Numbered from the stretch's first letter, positions 52,375-61,149 are shown. The stretch: DNA of 64,000 nucleotides from Ketogulonicigenium vulgare WSH-001 (GCF_000223375.1 NC_017386.1:124001-188000); one strand, 5' to 3'. Notes: generated by a model not told the origin, from the sequence alone. Made by a program: numbers and translations.

Positions 52375-53964
52375 TTAAAACGCCACGGCTTGTCCGTCTT
52401 TGCGGGGGTCCGAGCCTGCGACATAGCCTTCCTCGCCCACAACGATCAGCTGCGCGCCGCCAAAGCCGAAGACAGCATCGGGGCTTTCAATGATAATGTC
52501 ATGCCCCAGCGCGCGCAGCCCCGCGACCAGCTCTGGCGGGAATGTGGATTCGACGGCGACTTGGCGCCCCTCGACCACACGCCAGCGCGGCGCATCGGCG
52601 GCGGCTTGCGGGTTTTGACCATAGGCCAATACGCGCACCGCCATTTGCAAATGGCCCTGCGCCTGCATCGGCCCGCCCATGACGCCAAAGGACATCAGCG
52701 GTGCGCTGCCGTCCGCTGTGGTGGCAAAGCCCGGAATAATCGTATGGAACGGGCGTTTGCCCGGCGCGACACAGTTCGGATGGCCCGCCGTCACATTGAA
52801 CCCCGCGCCGCGGTTTTGCAGGCTGATGCCGGTGCCATCGACCACGACACCCGATCCAAAGCCCATATAATTCGACTGGATGAACGAGACCATCCGCCCC
52901 TCGGCATCGGCCACTGTCAGATAGACGGTACCGCCGGGGCGCGGCGCGCCGTGACCGGGCAGGCCCGCAGAGTGCGGGTCGATCAGCGCGCGGCGCGCGG
53001 CAAGATAAGCCGGCTCGAGCAGCGCCGCCGGGTCGAATTCCATCGCATCCACATCGGCGATGAAGCGATCCGCATCGGCCAGCGCCAGCTTTGTCGCCTC
53101 GATCATCAGATGGGTCGTCTCGACACTGTCGACGCCCTGCGCCTCGAACGGCAAACCGTCCAGCAGACCCAGCGCGATCAGCGTCGCAAGGCCCTGCCCG
53201 TTTGGCGGGATTTCCTGCACGGCGGCGCCGCGAAAGCGCTGCGACATGGGCTCCACCCAATCGGCGCGATGCGCATCCAGATCGGCCAGCGTCATCGCCC
53301 CGCCATGCGCCTGCGCGTGATCCACGATCTTTTGCGCCAAGGCCCCGCGATAGAAACTTTCACCGCGCGTGGCGACAATATCTTCCAGCGTGGCGGCCAG
53401 CGCGGGGCGGCGCACCACTTGGCCGGCTTTGGGGGCGGCGCCACCGGGCATGAATTCGGCAGCAAAGCCCGGCTGGTCTTTCAGGCGGCGCGCGCCATTG
53501 GCCCAAAGGGTCGCGATCACCGGCGAGACGGCAAAGCCATCGCGCGCATAGCGGATCGCGGGCGCTGCAATGACCTCCAGCGGCAAGCGCCCATGCGCGC
53601 CATGCAGCGCGATCCACCCCGAGACGACACCAGGCACCGTCACCGCATCCCATCCCAGCGGCGCAATGCCGCCCTTTTGGGTGAAATAGTCCGGTGTCCA
53701 CGCCGCAGGCGCGCGCCCCGAGGCATTCAGCCCCTGCAGCGCCTGCCCGTCCCAGACCAGCGCGAATGCATCCGATCCAACGCCGCAGCCGGTCGGCTCG
53801 ACCACCGTCAGCACCATCGCCGCGGCAATGGCCGCATCCGCCGCCGTGCCGCCCTGCTGCAACATCTGCAACCCCGCCTGCGCCGCCAAGGGCTGCGAGG
53901 TCGCAACCACATTGCGCCCCAGCACGGGGCTGCGGCGCGAGGAATAGGGAAGATCATAATGCAT
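52375..53964 (-). CDS. ggt: gamma-glutamyltransferase-family protein without signal peptide
   Basis: The 529-residue Ntn-hydrolase has the GGT features: ATSQPLAAQAGLQMLQQGGTAADAAIA near the start (visible as QQGGTAADAAIAAAMVL), VGSDAFALV, PPNGQG, and the self-cleavage Thr346 in PGGTVYLTVADAEG, which becomes the catalytic N-terminus of the small subunit. It cleaves gamma-glutamyl amides. Unlike classical GGT it lacks an export signal, so it acts in the cytosol after import. The ATG at 53964 follows AAGGA; the longer frame needs a TTG. Two copies of the TetR-type site lie 41-65 bases upstream. It is the first gene of a three-gene operon. Confidence 0.9.
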   Translation of the reverse strand: MHYDLPYSSRRSPVLGRNVVATSQPLAAQAGLQMLQQGGTAADAAIAAAMVLTVVEPTGCGVGSDAFALVWDGQALQGLNASGRAPAAWTPDYFTQKGGIAPLGWDAVTVPGVVSGWIALHGAHGRLPLEVIAAPAIRYARDGFAVSPVIATLWANGARRLKDQPGFAAEFMPGGAAPKAGQVVRRPALAATLEDIVATRGESFYRGALAQKIVDHAQAHGGAMTLADLDAHRADWVEPMSQRFRGAAVQEIPPNGQGLATLIALGLLDGLPFEAQGVDSVETTHLMIEATKLALADADRFIADVDAMEFDPAALLEPAYLAARRALIDPHSAGLPGHGAPRPGGTVYLTVADAEGRMVSFIQSNYMGFGSGVVVDGTGISLQNRGAGFNVTAGHPNCVAPGKRPFHTIIPGFATTADGSAPLMSFGVMGGPMQAQGHLQMAVRVLAYGQNPQAAADAPRWRVVEGRQVAVESTFPPELVAGLRALGHDIIIESPDAVFGFGGAQLIVVGEEGYVAGSDPRKDGQAVAF

Positions 53965-54004
53965 CGGGCGTTCCTTGGCTGTCTGGCCCGACAGTGGCAC
54001 GCTC

Positions 54005-54029
54005 AATTATGCATTTCAAATGCAAATTT
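54005..54029 (-). promoter_or_regulatory. tandem putative TetR operators, ggt promoter
   Basis: AATTATGCATTT (54005-54016) and AAATGCAAATTT (54018-54029) each match the 12-bp operator found before hyuB and the flavoprotein gene at 11 of 12 positions, in opposite orientations. They lie 41-65 bases before the ggt start codon. Confidence 0.6.
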
Positions 54030-54033
54030 TATA

Positions 54034-54070
54034 AAAGCCCTCTTGCGACCGCGATCCGCAAGAGGGCTTT
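54034..54070 (-). terminator. intrinsic terminator of ilvE
   Basis: AAAGCCCTCTTGCG (54034-54047) and CGCAAGAGGGCTTT (54057-54070) give a perfect 14-bp stem with a 9-base loop. On the minus strand it begins 6 bp after the ilvE stop, and the stem runs into TTTTATAAAATT. It also separates ilvE from the ggt promoter. Confidence 0.9.
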
Positions 54071-54075
54071 AGCCG

Positions 54076-55173
54076 TCAGAACAACCGCTGACACCAGCCA
54101 TGCGGATCAGGCGCACGGCCGAACTGGATATCGGTCAGCGCGGTTTTGATCCGGGTCGTAATCGCACCAGGGGTGCCGTCGCCGATCTGGAAATTGTGAT
54201 TGTTGCCCTTGATCTCGCTGATCGGGGCGACAACGGCGGCGGTGCCACAGGAAAACGCCTCGACCAGACGGCCGCTTTTGGCATCCGCCATCCACTGGTC
54301 CATCGCATAGGGCGCCTCGTTCACCTGATACCCCATATCGCGCGCAAGGGTGATGATACTGTCGCGGGTCACGCCCGGCAGGATGGTGCCGGTCAGCGGC
54401 GGCGTTTGCAGCGTGCCGTCATCGAACACAAAGAACACGTTCATCGCGCCCAGCTCCTCGACCCAACGCCGTTCAATCGCGTCGAGGAAGATGACCTGAT
54501 TGCAGCCTTGGCGCAAAGCCTCGGCCTGTGCGGGCAGGCCGGCTGCGTAATTGCCGCCGCATTTCGTCTCGCCGGTGCCGCCAATCGCCGCGCGGGTGTA
54601 ATCCTCGCACACCCACAGCTTGATGGCCTGTGCGCCGCCCGAAAAGAACGCGCCAACCGGCGCGGCGGCGACGCAATAGAGGAACGCGCCCGAAGGATTG
54701 GTCGCAAAGGTTTCCTCGGTGCCGATCATGAACGGGCGCAGATAAAGTGACGCGCCATCGGCGGTCGGAATCCAATCGCGGTCGATCTGCGAGAGCGCGC
54801 GCACGGATTCCACAAACAGATCCACCGGCAGTTCGGGCATCACCAGACGCTTGGCGGAATTGGCAAAGCGGCGGGCATTCGCGTCAGGGCGAAACAGTTG
54901 CGCACCGCCATCAGGCAGGCGATAGGCTTTCAGCCCTTCAAAAATCTCGACCCCGTAATGCAGGCTGACGGCGCTGGCATGCAGTTGCAGGGGCTTGAGC
55001 GCCTCGATCTTGGCATCGTGCCAGCCCTTGTCGCGGCTATAGCGGAGGGTTGCCATGTGATCGGTAAAGACGCGACCCCAGGCCGGGTTTTCCATCTGGG
55101 CGGCGCGCGCATCATGCGAAAGCGGCGCCGGGTTTGGCGTGATGGCAAAGGCCCCGTGTTGTTCAATATCCAT
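54076..55173 (-). CDS. ilvE: branched-chain amino-acid aminotransferase
   Basis: The 365-residue PLP enzyme of fold type IV catalyses the last step of Leu, Ile and Val synthesis and the first of their breakdown. The Schiff-base Lys204 is in GETKCGGNYAAGL; other family features are LHYGVEIFEGLKAY and SCGTAAVVAPISEI. The length fits the longer BCAT type found in many bacteria and eukaryotes. ATG 55173 is used; a GTG ten codons upstream (55203) is an alternative, as GAGGAAG lies between them. It is monocistronic and has a strong terminator. Confidence 0.93.
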   Translation of the reverse strand: MDIEQHGAFAITPNPAPLSHDARAAQMENPAWGRVFTDHMATLRYSRDKGWHDAKIEALKPLQLHASAVSLHYGVEIFEGLKAYRLPDGGAQLFRPDANARRFANSAKRLVMPELPVDLFVESVRALSQIDRDWIPTADGASLYLRPFMIGTEETFATNPSGAFLYCVAAAPVGAFFSGGAQAIKLWVCEDYTRAAIGGTGETKCGGNYAAGLPAQAEALRQGCNQVIFLDAIERRWVEELGAMNVFFVFDDGTLQTPPLTGTILPGVTRDSIITLARDMGYQVNEAPYAMDQWMADAKSGRLVEAFSCGTAAVVAPISEIKGNNHNFQIGDGTPGAITTRIKTALTDIQFGRAPDPHGWCQRLF

Positions 55174-55255
55174 AACCAGCGCGTCTTTCTTCCTCAGTTC
55201 CACAGGGCGAAGCCATATCTACAGCGGTGTTTCGTTGCAAACCCTTGTCCCGTGG

Positions 55256-56101
55256 TCACAGGGCTTTGCCGTCAAAATCACTGGCGGCGTGACGCTCGCG
55301 CAGGGTGGTGGACGGATCGCCCGGCGCGCGATTGACCATCACGCCGCGTTTAACCGCAGGGCGGGCATATAGATCGGCGGCCCAGCGTTGGACATGGGTG
55401 TAATCCTGCACCGACAAGAATGCGGCGGCGTCATAGGCCAGCCCGCGCACAAGGCCGCCATACCATGGCAGGATCGCCATATCGGCAATCGTATAGCTGT
55501 CACCGGCAATAAAGGGGCGATCCGCCAGTTGACGGTCAAGCACGTCCAACTGACGCTTGGTCTCCATCGCATAGCGGTTGATCGCATATTCGATCTTTTC
55601 CGGCGCATAGGCATAGAAATGGCCAAAACCGCCGCCGACAAAAGGGGCCGAGCCCATCTGCCAGAACAGCCAGGACAAGGTCTCGGCCCGCGCGGCGGGA
55701 TCGGTGGGCAGGAAGGCTGCGAACTTCTCGGCCAGATGCATCAAGATCGCGCCGGATTCGAAAATGCGGATCGGCTGATCGCCACTGCGGTCCATCAGCG
55801 CGGGGATCTTGGAATTGGGGTTGATCGCGACGAAATCAGAACCGAACTGCTCGCCCTTGCCGATCTCGATCAGCCAGGCGTCATATTCGGCGCCGGTATG
55901 GCCTGCGGCCAGCAGCTCCTCGAACAGGATCGTGACTTTTTGACCGTTCGGCGTGCCCAGCGAATACAGTTGAAACGGATGCGCGCCGATGGGCAGTTCT
56001 TTGTCATGCGTCGCGCCAGCGATGGGGCGGTTGATCGACGCGAAAGCGCCGCCATTGCCTGCCTGCCATGTCCAGACTTTCGGGGGGGTATAGCCGGTCA
56101 T
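55256..56101 (-). CDS. yghU: YghU-type glutathione S-transferase / disulfide-bond oxidoreductase
   Basis: The 281-residue protein has the YghU opening TGYTPPKVWTWQAGNGGAFA and NRPIAGATHDKELP, then the thioredoxin-like domain with LYSLGTPNGQKVTILFEELL and IPALMD, and an all-helical C-terminal domain with FIAGDSYTIADMAI. Nu-class enzymes of this kind bind two glutathiones and reduce disulfides or organic peroxides rather than conjugating. The ATG at 56101 follows CAGGAG; the frame extension to 56164 is rejected. It is a single gene. Confidence 0.93.
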   Translation of the reverse strand: MTGYTPPKVWTWQAGNGGAFASINRPIAGATHDKELPIGAHPFQLYSLGTPNGQKVTILFEELLAAGHTGAEYDAWLIEIGKGEQFGSDFVAINPNSKIPALMDRSGDQPIRIFESGAILMHLAEKFAAFLPTDPAARAETLSWLFWQMGSAPFVGGGFGHFYAYAPEKIEYAINRYAMETKRQLDVLDRQLADRPFIAGDSYTIADMAILPWYGGLVRGLAYDAAAFLSVQDYTHVQRWAADLYARPAVKRGVMVNRAPGDPSTTLRERHAASDFDGKAL

Positions 56102-56174
56102 TGTCCGCTCCTGTTGATCCGCTGTGTCGCGGCGGATGTTAGGAACGGGTGGCGACAATGACAAGGCAGAGGAA

Positions 56175-56201
56175 GGGCCGCAGGCGCGTTGCCTGCGGCC
56201 C
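56175..56201 (-). terminator. terminator of the PVC-type dehydrogenase operon
   Basis: GGGCCGCAGGC (56175-56185) and GCCTGCGGCCC (56191-56201) form a perfect 11-bp stem with a 5-base loop, 6 bp after the dehydrogenase stop. On the minus strand it is followed by a pyrimidine run (TTCCTCT). Confidence 0.75.
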
Positions 56202-56207
56202 GTCTGT

Positions 56208-58520
56208 TTACTGGTCCTTACCCGGCCAGGTCACCAGATAGGTCAGTCCGGTGACGCGGGTGGCAAGGGTGGCATCCTCGGTCAGTGCCAGCAGGGCGGT
56301 GGGCTCTGCCGCAAGGGACAGCATCGGCACCCCATCGACCGTTTCCAGTGCCGAAGTCGGGCGCGGCGGCGCATTCGCCGCGCGCTGTGCGGCATAGATC
56401 GCGGCCTGTTCGGCATCGGCGGTGCCCACGGCCTCGCGGAACGCGGCATAATGCGGCGTACCAAGGTCATCGACCGTCCACGATCCGGTGGGCGCGCGCG
56501 GCAGGGGCGGCGCAAGACCTGGGTCTGCGGCACCGGCCAGCACGACTTCAAGGCCGGTGATGGCCGCGTTGCGCTGCCACGGCGCACGCTCTGGCGCGGC
56601 GATCTGGTCGAACAGGGCGGCGACTTCCTCCGCCGTGCCGACGCGCGTCAGACCCGTGACGGCGGTTGTGATCGCATTGGCGATGCCGGTATTCGGGGCT
56701 TCCACTGCAAAAAGGGCGGCGATCAGTGCGGGCACATCCGCATCGGGCACGCCCGACAGCACCGCATCCAGCGCGATGTAATTCGCGCCATAAGCCGCGA
56801 TAATGTCGATCATCGCGTCCAGACGATGCGCATCATCCAGCGCGCCCGAGGACGCCGCCAGCTGATATTGCACCTGCCAGTCATTATTGGTGTTGCCGAT
56901 CAGACCAAGGAAAGCGTCGGTGACCTGCTGATCGCCGCTGGCCATCAGCGCCTCGGACACGCGCAGACCGGCGGCGCGGATATCGCGGTCGCTGGAGGCA
57001 AGCGCCGCCAGCGCGATTTCCGTATCCACCGCGCCCAGACCGTCCAGCGTCCACAGCGCATGCAGACGGCCAAGCGCCGAGGGGCTGTCACTGAACAGCG
57101 CGCGCAGCGCGGGCACCGCATCTTGCTTTTGCTGCACGACGATCAGACGCTGGGAATGGTCGCGGTGCCAGCCGTTGTCATGGGCCAAAAGCGCAACCAG
57201 ATCATCGGTCGACAGCGCGGCCAGATCCATCACTTCGCTGGCCGTGCCAGATTCGTGGCTCAGGCGATAGACACGGCCATTCGCGCCATGCGTCTCGTCC
57301 AGATCATGCGTCTCGATCCAGTCGTTCAGGTAGTTGGTGATATAGACCGCGTCCTGCACGATGCCATGATAGAGATCGAGGACATAAAGCGCCCCATCCG
57401 GCCCCGTCGCGGCAAAAACCGGGCGAAAGCGCTCCTCGGTCGAGGTCAGGAAATCGGCGCCCTCATAGGCTTTGCGCAGATGCATGCCGGTGCCGGTGTC
57501 GAACAGGCGGCTCATCGTCAGCAGATGGGCGGCAGGCTCGGGCACGAAAACGCTGCCATAATCCTCGGGCGCAAGGGCGGTGCCGCGATAGGTGGCAAGG
57601 CCGCCCGCAGCCGTCAGTTCGATCAGCGCACCGCGCTCGTCCAGCATACCATCGACATAGCCGCGGTTGATGCCGGGAGTCGGGCGGATCGGCCAGACGC
57701 GGTTCGCGTCGCGGCTGGGGCCACCGACCCATTCATGGTTGCCGCGATTGCGGGTAAAGATCGTGCTGCGGCCATAATAGGTGTCGGGGACAAAGCTCAT
57801 CGACGGCGCGGCAGAATTGCCCTGACGCAGCAGACGGCCCTGATCATCGGCGGCCACGCCCCATTGGGTGATGGAAATGCCGCGCTCGACGTCAAAACCC
57901 TCGCCGTTCCAGCGATAGACCTCGTCAAGGTAGGCGTTGTAGATCCGGTTATCGATGTTCCAGAACATGCCGTTGGGGTTATGTTCGATCGAGCCGCCAA
58001 GCCCGCCGTAATTCCCCTCGGTCAGCGCTGTTTTCACATCGGCGACGTCATCGCCGTCGGTATCCTCAAGCAGCCAGATATTGGGCGCCTCGCCCACAAT
58101 CACCTTGCCGGGCTCCAAAATCAGCAGCGCACGCGGCAGCACCAGCCCCTCGGCAAAGACCTTGCGGCTGTCCAAAACGCCATCGCCGTCCGTATCCTCG
58201 AGGATCACGATCGAGCTGCCGGGCGTGGCCGAGGTCAGCTCATCCAGGTTCAGCATAAAGGTGGTTTCAACCACCCACAGCCGGCCTTGGTAGTCCCATT
58301 GCATGACGATGCCGTCGCCCAAAAGCGGCTCGGTCGCGATCTGCTCTAGCTGATAGCCGGGGGGCAGATAAAAGGTGTCCATCGACTCTTCGGGCGTCAT
58401 ATAGCCGTAGAAATCGGGAAGCGGCTGAAAGGCCGGGGGCCAATCCTGGGCAAAGGCAGGCGCGGCCAGCAGGGCAGAACTGGCCAGTAGTGCGGCGCGG
58501 CACAGGCTATGTCGTGTCAT
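56208..58520 (-). CDS. secreted PVC-type membrane-bound dehydrogenase-like protein (beta-propeller plus HEAT-type repeats)
   Basis: The 770-residue exported protein has a signal peptide (ALLASSALLAAPAFA). The first ~440 residues form a beta-propeller of the PQQ-dependent sugar dehydrogenase-like, PVC-type group, with blade motifs such as VILEDTDGDGVLDSRKVFAEG, MFWNIDNRIYNA and GPDGALYVLDLYHG. The rest is a helical repeat region (LGRLHALWTLDGLGAVDTEI). Acidic DTDGDG loops may bind calcium. Such proteins are thought to oxidise sugars or polyols and pass electrons to cytochrome c. The cytochrome gene lies 24 bp upstream in the same operon. Cofactor and substrate are unproven. Confidence 0.8.
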   Translation of the reverse strand: MTRHSLCRAALLASSALLAAPAFAQDWPPAFQPLPDFYGYMTPEESMDTFYLPPGYQLEQIATEPLLGDGIVMQWDYQGRLWVVETTFMLNLDELTSATPGSSIVILEDTDGDGVLDSRKVFAEGLVLPRALLILEPGKVIVGEAPNIWLLEDTDGDDVADVKTALTEGNYGGLGGSIEHNPNGMFWNIDNRIYNAYLDEVYRWNGEGFDVERGISITQWGVAADDQGRLLRQGNSAAPSMSFVPDTYYGRSTIFTRNRGNHEWVGGPSRDANRVWPIRPTPGINRGYVDGMLDERGALIELTAAGGLATYRGTALAPEDYGSVFVPEPAAHLLTMSRLFDTGTGMHLRKAYEGADFLTSTEERFRPVFAATGPDGALYVLDLYHGIVQDAVYITNYLNDWIETHDLDETHGANGRVYRLSHESGTASEVMDLAALSTDDLVALLAHDNGWHRDHSQRLIVVQQKQDAVPALRALFSDSPSALGRLHALWTLDGLGAVDTEIALAALASSDRDIRAAGLRVSEALMASGDQQVTDAFLGLIGNTNNDWQVQYQLAASSGALDDAHRLDAMIDIIAAYGANYIALDAVLSGVPDADVPALIAALFAVEAPNTGIANAITTAVTGLTRVGTAEEVAALFDQIAAPERAPWQRNAAITGLEVVLAGAADPGLAPPLPRAPTGSWTVDDLGTPHYAAFREAVGTADAEQAAIYAAQRAANAPPRPTSALETVDGVPMLSLAAEPTALLALTEDATLATRVTGLTYLVTWPGKDQ

Positions 58521-58544
58521 GATGATCTTCCTTGATGGGGGCGG

Positions 58545-58958
58545 CTATTGCCCGAACTTAAAGGGTTCAAGTTCGGCCGCCGTCAGCGGGATCGGCGTAT
58601 CGCCGGGGGTCATACCGTTTTGCTCGGCCATAAAGGCCATGATGGTCGACACTTGCGCATCGGTCAGGGTACCGATGGCATTTGCTGGCATCGTCGCTTG
58701 CAAATAGGCGTGGTATTCCGAGGCCGGACGATCCAGCCAGCCAAAGGTGTCGCCCGACAGCGGCGGCGCGGCGAACCCCTCGAGTTGCGCGCCATGGCAG
58801 GCGGCGCAGAGGTTCTGGTAATTCGCGCCGCCGCCGATGGACTGAGCCTTGGTAAAGGGCAGCGGCTGCAGATCCTGGGCGGCCAGCGGGGCCGCAAAAA
58901 TCACCAGCGACAGGGCCGCAACCTTTGAACCCGCAGCGTTGAGAAAGCCGTGGAACAT
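58545..58958 (-). CDS. periplasmic c-type cytochrome
   Basis: The 137-residue protein has a signal peptide (AALSLVIFAAPLAA) and one haem site C51-A-A-C-H55 in NLCAACHGAQL; the likely sixth ligand is Met90 in ATMPANAIGTL. This is a class I mono-haem cytochrome. It comes directly before the dehydrogenase gene on the same strand and most likely accepts its electrons on the way to the respiratory chain. AAGGA precedes the ATG. Confidence 0.92.
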   Translation of the reverse strand: MFHGFLNAAGSKVAALSLVIFAAPLAAQDLQPLPFTKAQSIGGGANYQNLCAACHGAQLEGFAAPPLSGDTFGWLDRPASEYHAYLQATMPANAIGTLTDAQVSTIMAFMAEQNGMTPGDTPIPLTAAELEPFKFGQ

Positions 58959-59007
58959 GGGAGTATCCTTTCACGTTTGGTCGTAGCGTTGCCCGCCTCT
59001 CGCGGGT

Positions 59008-60552
59008 TTATTCCTTTCCTTCGAAAGGTTTGCTTGCACCCGTTGCCTTTGCGGGGCGTCTAAAGATTTTCGACATCATGCGTCCAAAGGCCGGGATGCT
59101 CATCAGCACCGCCAGCAGGATGATCAAGAACAGCACAAGGCTGATGGGACGCGTAAAGAAGGGCGTCAGATCACCGTTCGACAGGCCCAGACCGCGGCGC
59201 AAATTCGTATCCAGCAGCGGGCCAAGGACGATGCCCAGCACCATGGGCGCGATGGGGAACTTCAACTCGCGCAGGACAAAACCAAAGATCCCAAACCCAA
59301 GCATCACCCAGACGTCGAACATCCGCTGCGAGATCGCGAACGAGCCAACCACGCAAAGCACTGCGATCACGGCCATCAGACGCTCTTGCGGGATGCGGGC
59401 GATATTGTTGAAAAGATTGGTCAGCGACAGGCCAAAGAACAGGTTGGCAAAGGTCGCAAGCAGCAGCATGGCGACGACCTGATAGACGAAAAGCGGGTTT
59501 TCGATCATCAGCATCGGGCCGGGTTTGATACCGTGGATATACATCGCGGCGATCAGCACAGCGGCGGCGGCAGAGCCGGGAATGGCCAGCGTCAGCGTCG
59601 GGATCATCGCCGCCGAGACAACCGAGTTATTACCGGTTTCCGCAGCGATCAGCCCTTCATGGCTGCCTTTGCCGTATTCCTCGGGGTGTTTCGACAGCTT
59701 TTTCGCCGCAGCATAGGATGTCCATGCGGCCACATCTTCGCCGACGCCGGGCACGATGCCGACACCGGTGCCGATCAGGCCCGACCGGATGATCGTGCGC
59801 CAATGGGTGAACAGCTCGCCCATTTTCGGGATCACGCGGTCATTCACCGGATCAAGACGGATGGTGTTGCGCGCCTTCATCTGTGACAGGATTTCGGCCA
59901 TGCCGAATGCGCCAACCATGGCCGGGATCAGGTTGATGCCGCCCGACAGCTCGCGCATGCCAAACGTGAACCGCTGATAGGCGTGCAGCGCCTCCATCCC
60001 GACCATCGCGATCAACAGGCCCAAAATACCCGAGATGTAACCTTTCAGCGGCGAGTCGCTGCCGCTGATCTGGCCCGAAATCACCACTCCGAACGCCGCC
60101 AGCCAGAAATATTCATAGCTGCCGAATTTCAGCGCGGCCTCGGACAACAGGGGTGCCAGCAGCGCCAGAAAGATGACCCCGACCAGCGTGCCAAGCGCCG
60201 ATGCGGTGGTGGCAAGGCCCATCGCCAGACCCGCGCGGCCCTGCTGCGCCAGTGGATAGCCGTCCAGTGTCGTGGCGGCGCTGGCGGGGGTGCCCGGGAT
60301 ATTGAGCAAGATCGCCGTGCGCGAGCCGCCGAAAATCGCGCCTAAGTAAACGCACATCAGCGTCAGGATCGCCTGTTCCGGCGCCATCCCATAGGTCAGC
60401 GACACCAAAAGCGCGACGCCCATCGTCGCCGTCAGCCCCGGCAGAATCCCGATGGCGATCCCCAGCAGGGTCGCCCACATGATATTGAAAAGTCCTTCGA
60501 AAGTCAGGAATGTGGCAATCCCCTGACCCAGCATCGCAAGTCCGGAAAACAT
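59008..60552 (-). CDS. tctA: TctA large membrane subunit of a TTT transporter
   Basis: The 514-residue polytopic protein has the TctA signatures GILPGLTATMGVALLVSLTYG near the start, IFGGSRTAILLNIPGTPASA and GIVPGVGEDVAAWTSYAAAKK in the second half. It forms the channel that takes up a carboxylate delivered by TctC. It lies 7 bp after tctB and is the last gene of the operon tctC-tctB-tctA, an order common for these systems. A short GC-rich inverted repeat at about 58990-59007 may mark the end of the operon. Confidence 0.95.
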   Translation of the reverse strand: MFSGLAMLGQGIATFLTFEGLFNIMWATLLGIAIGILPGLTATMGVALLVSLTYGMAPEQAILTLMCVYLGAIFGGSRTAILLNIPGTPASAATTLDGYPLAQQGRAGLAMGLATTASALGTLVGVIFLALLAPLLSEAALKFGSYEYFWLAAFGVVISGQISGSDSPLKGYISGILGLLIAMVGMEALHAYQRFTFGMRELSGGINLIPAMVGAFGMAEILSQMKARNTIRLDPVNDRVIPKMGELFTHWRTIIRSGLIGTGVGIVPGVGEDVAAWTSYAAAKKLSKHPEEYGKGSHEGLIAAETGNNSVVSAAMIPTLTLAIPGSAAAAVLIAAMYIHGIKPGPMLMIENPLFVYQVVAMLLLATFANLFFGLSLTNLFNNIARIPQERLMAVIAVLCVVGSFAISQRMFDVWVMLGFGIFGFVLRELKFPIAPMVLGIVLGPLLDTNLRRGLGLSNGDLTPFFTRPISLVLFLIILLAVLMSIPAFGRMMSKIFRRPAKATGASKPFEGKE

Positions 60553-60559
60553 GATGCAC

Positions 60560-61087
60560 CTATGGCAATCTGACGAGGAAGAGTTCGGCGAACAGATAAT
60601 AAATCGCCGCTGACGAGCCGACCGCGGTGATCGCGGCCCACATAAAGACGCGGCCCATCGGGGGACGCGGGCGGGCCAGATAGCCCTCCATCATCAGAAC
60701 GAAGGCAAACATAAAGATCCCGGACGACGCCCAGAACGGCATCCGGCCGATCATCACCAGCGTATAGATCAGGATCATCACCAGCGCGGCAAACACGCGC
60801 AAACTGGCACGGGTGCGGAAGATGGCAAAGAAATCCGCCCAACTGCCCGGCCCCATCAGCCGCGCGGCGCGCAACGTCAGCAGCGCCCCCAGCACGGTCA
60901 GCACGATCCCCAGCATCAGCGGCACAACACCGGGCGCGGTCGCGGAATGAATGCGGCGCTGTGCAAGGTCGGGCATGATGAACGCGAAATAGCTGACCGC
61001 AAGGCCAAGCAGCGTGAAAAAGATTGCAAGTAAAAGGTCTGCGCGGCGTTGACCGGCCTGCGCTTTGTCGTCGGGGGTCATATCCAT
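60560..61087 (-). CDS. tctB: TctB small membrane subunit of a TTT transporter
   Basis: The 175-residue protein has four predicted helices, with SATAPGVVPLMLGIVLTVLG as the TctB-type counterpart of the MGPGMFP motif in the first system. It couples TctA and the receptor. It is preceded by an intercistronic hairpin after tctC and followed by tctA after 7 bp. Confidence 0.88.
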   Translation of the reverse strand: MDMTPDDKAQAGQRRADLLLAIFFTLLGLAVSYFAFIMPDLAQRRIHSATAPGVVPLMLGIVLTVLGALLTLRAARLMGPGSWADFFAIFRTRASLRVFAALVMILIYTLVMIGRMPFWASSGIFMFAFVLMMEGYLARPRPPMGRVFMWAAITAVGSSAAIYYLFAELFLVRLP

Positions 61088-61107
61088 GATCCTGTGCTGG
61101 ATACGCC

Positions 61108-61125
61108 GAGGGCGTGATCGCCCTC
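61108..61125 (-). promoter_or_regulatory. intercistronic stem-loop between tctC and tctB (second system)
   Basis: GAGGGCG (61108-61114) and CGCCCTC (61119-61125) form a perfect 7-bp stem with a 4-base loop between the receptor stop and the tctB start. It has no U-run and is placed like the hairpins of the other three importer operons. Confidence 0.55.
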
Positions 61126-61149
61126 AGCGCAAAGCGTTACGCAAAAGCG

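Noticed and set aside
56124..58349. A 741-codon plus-strand open frame opposite the PVC-type dehydrogenase
   Set aside because: It mirrors the codon pattern of the true gene, is Arg/Gly/Gln-rich and has no ribosome site or motif.
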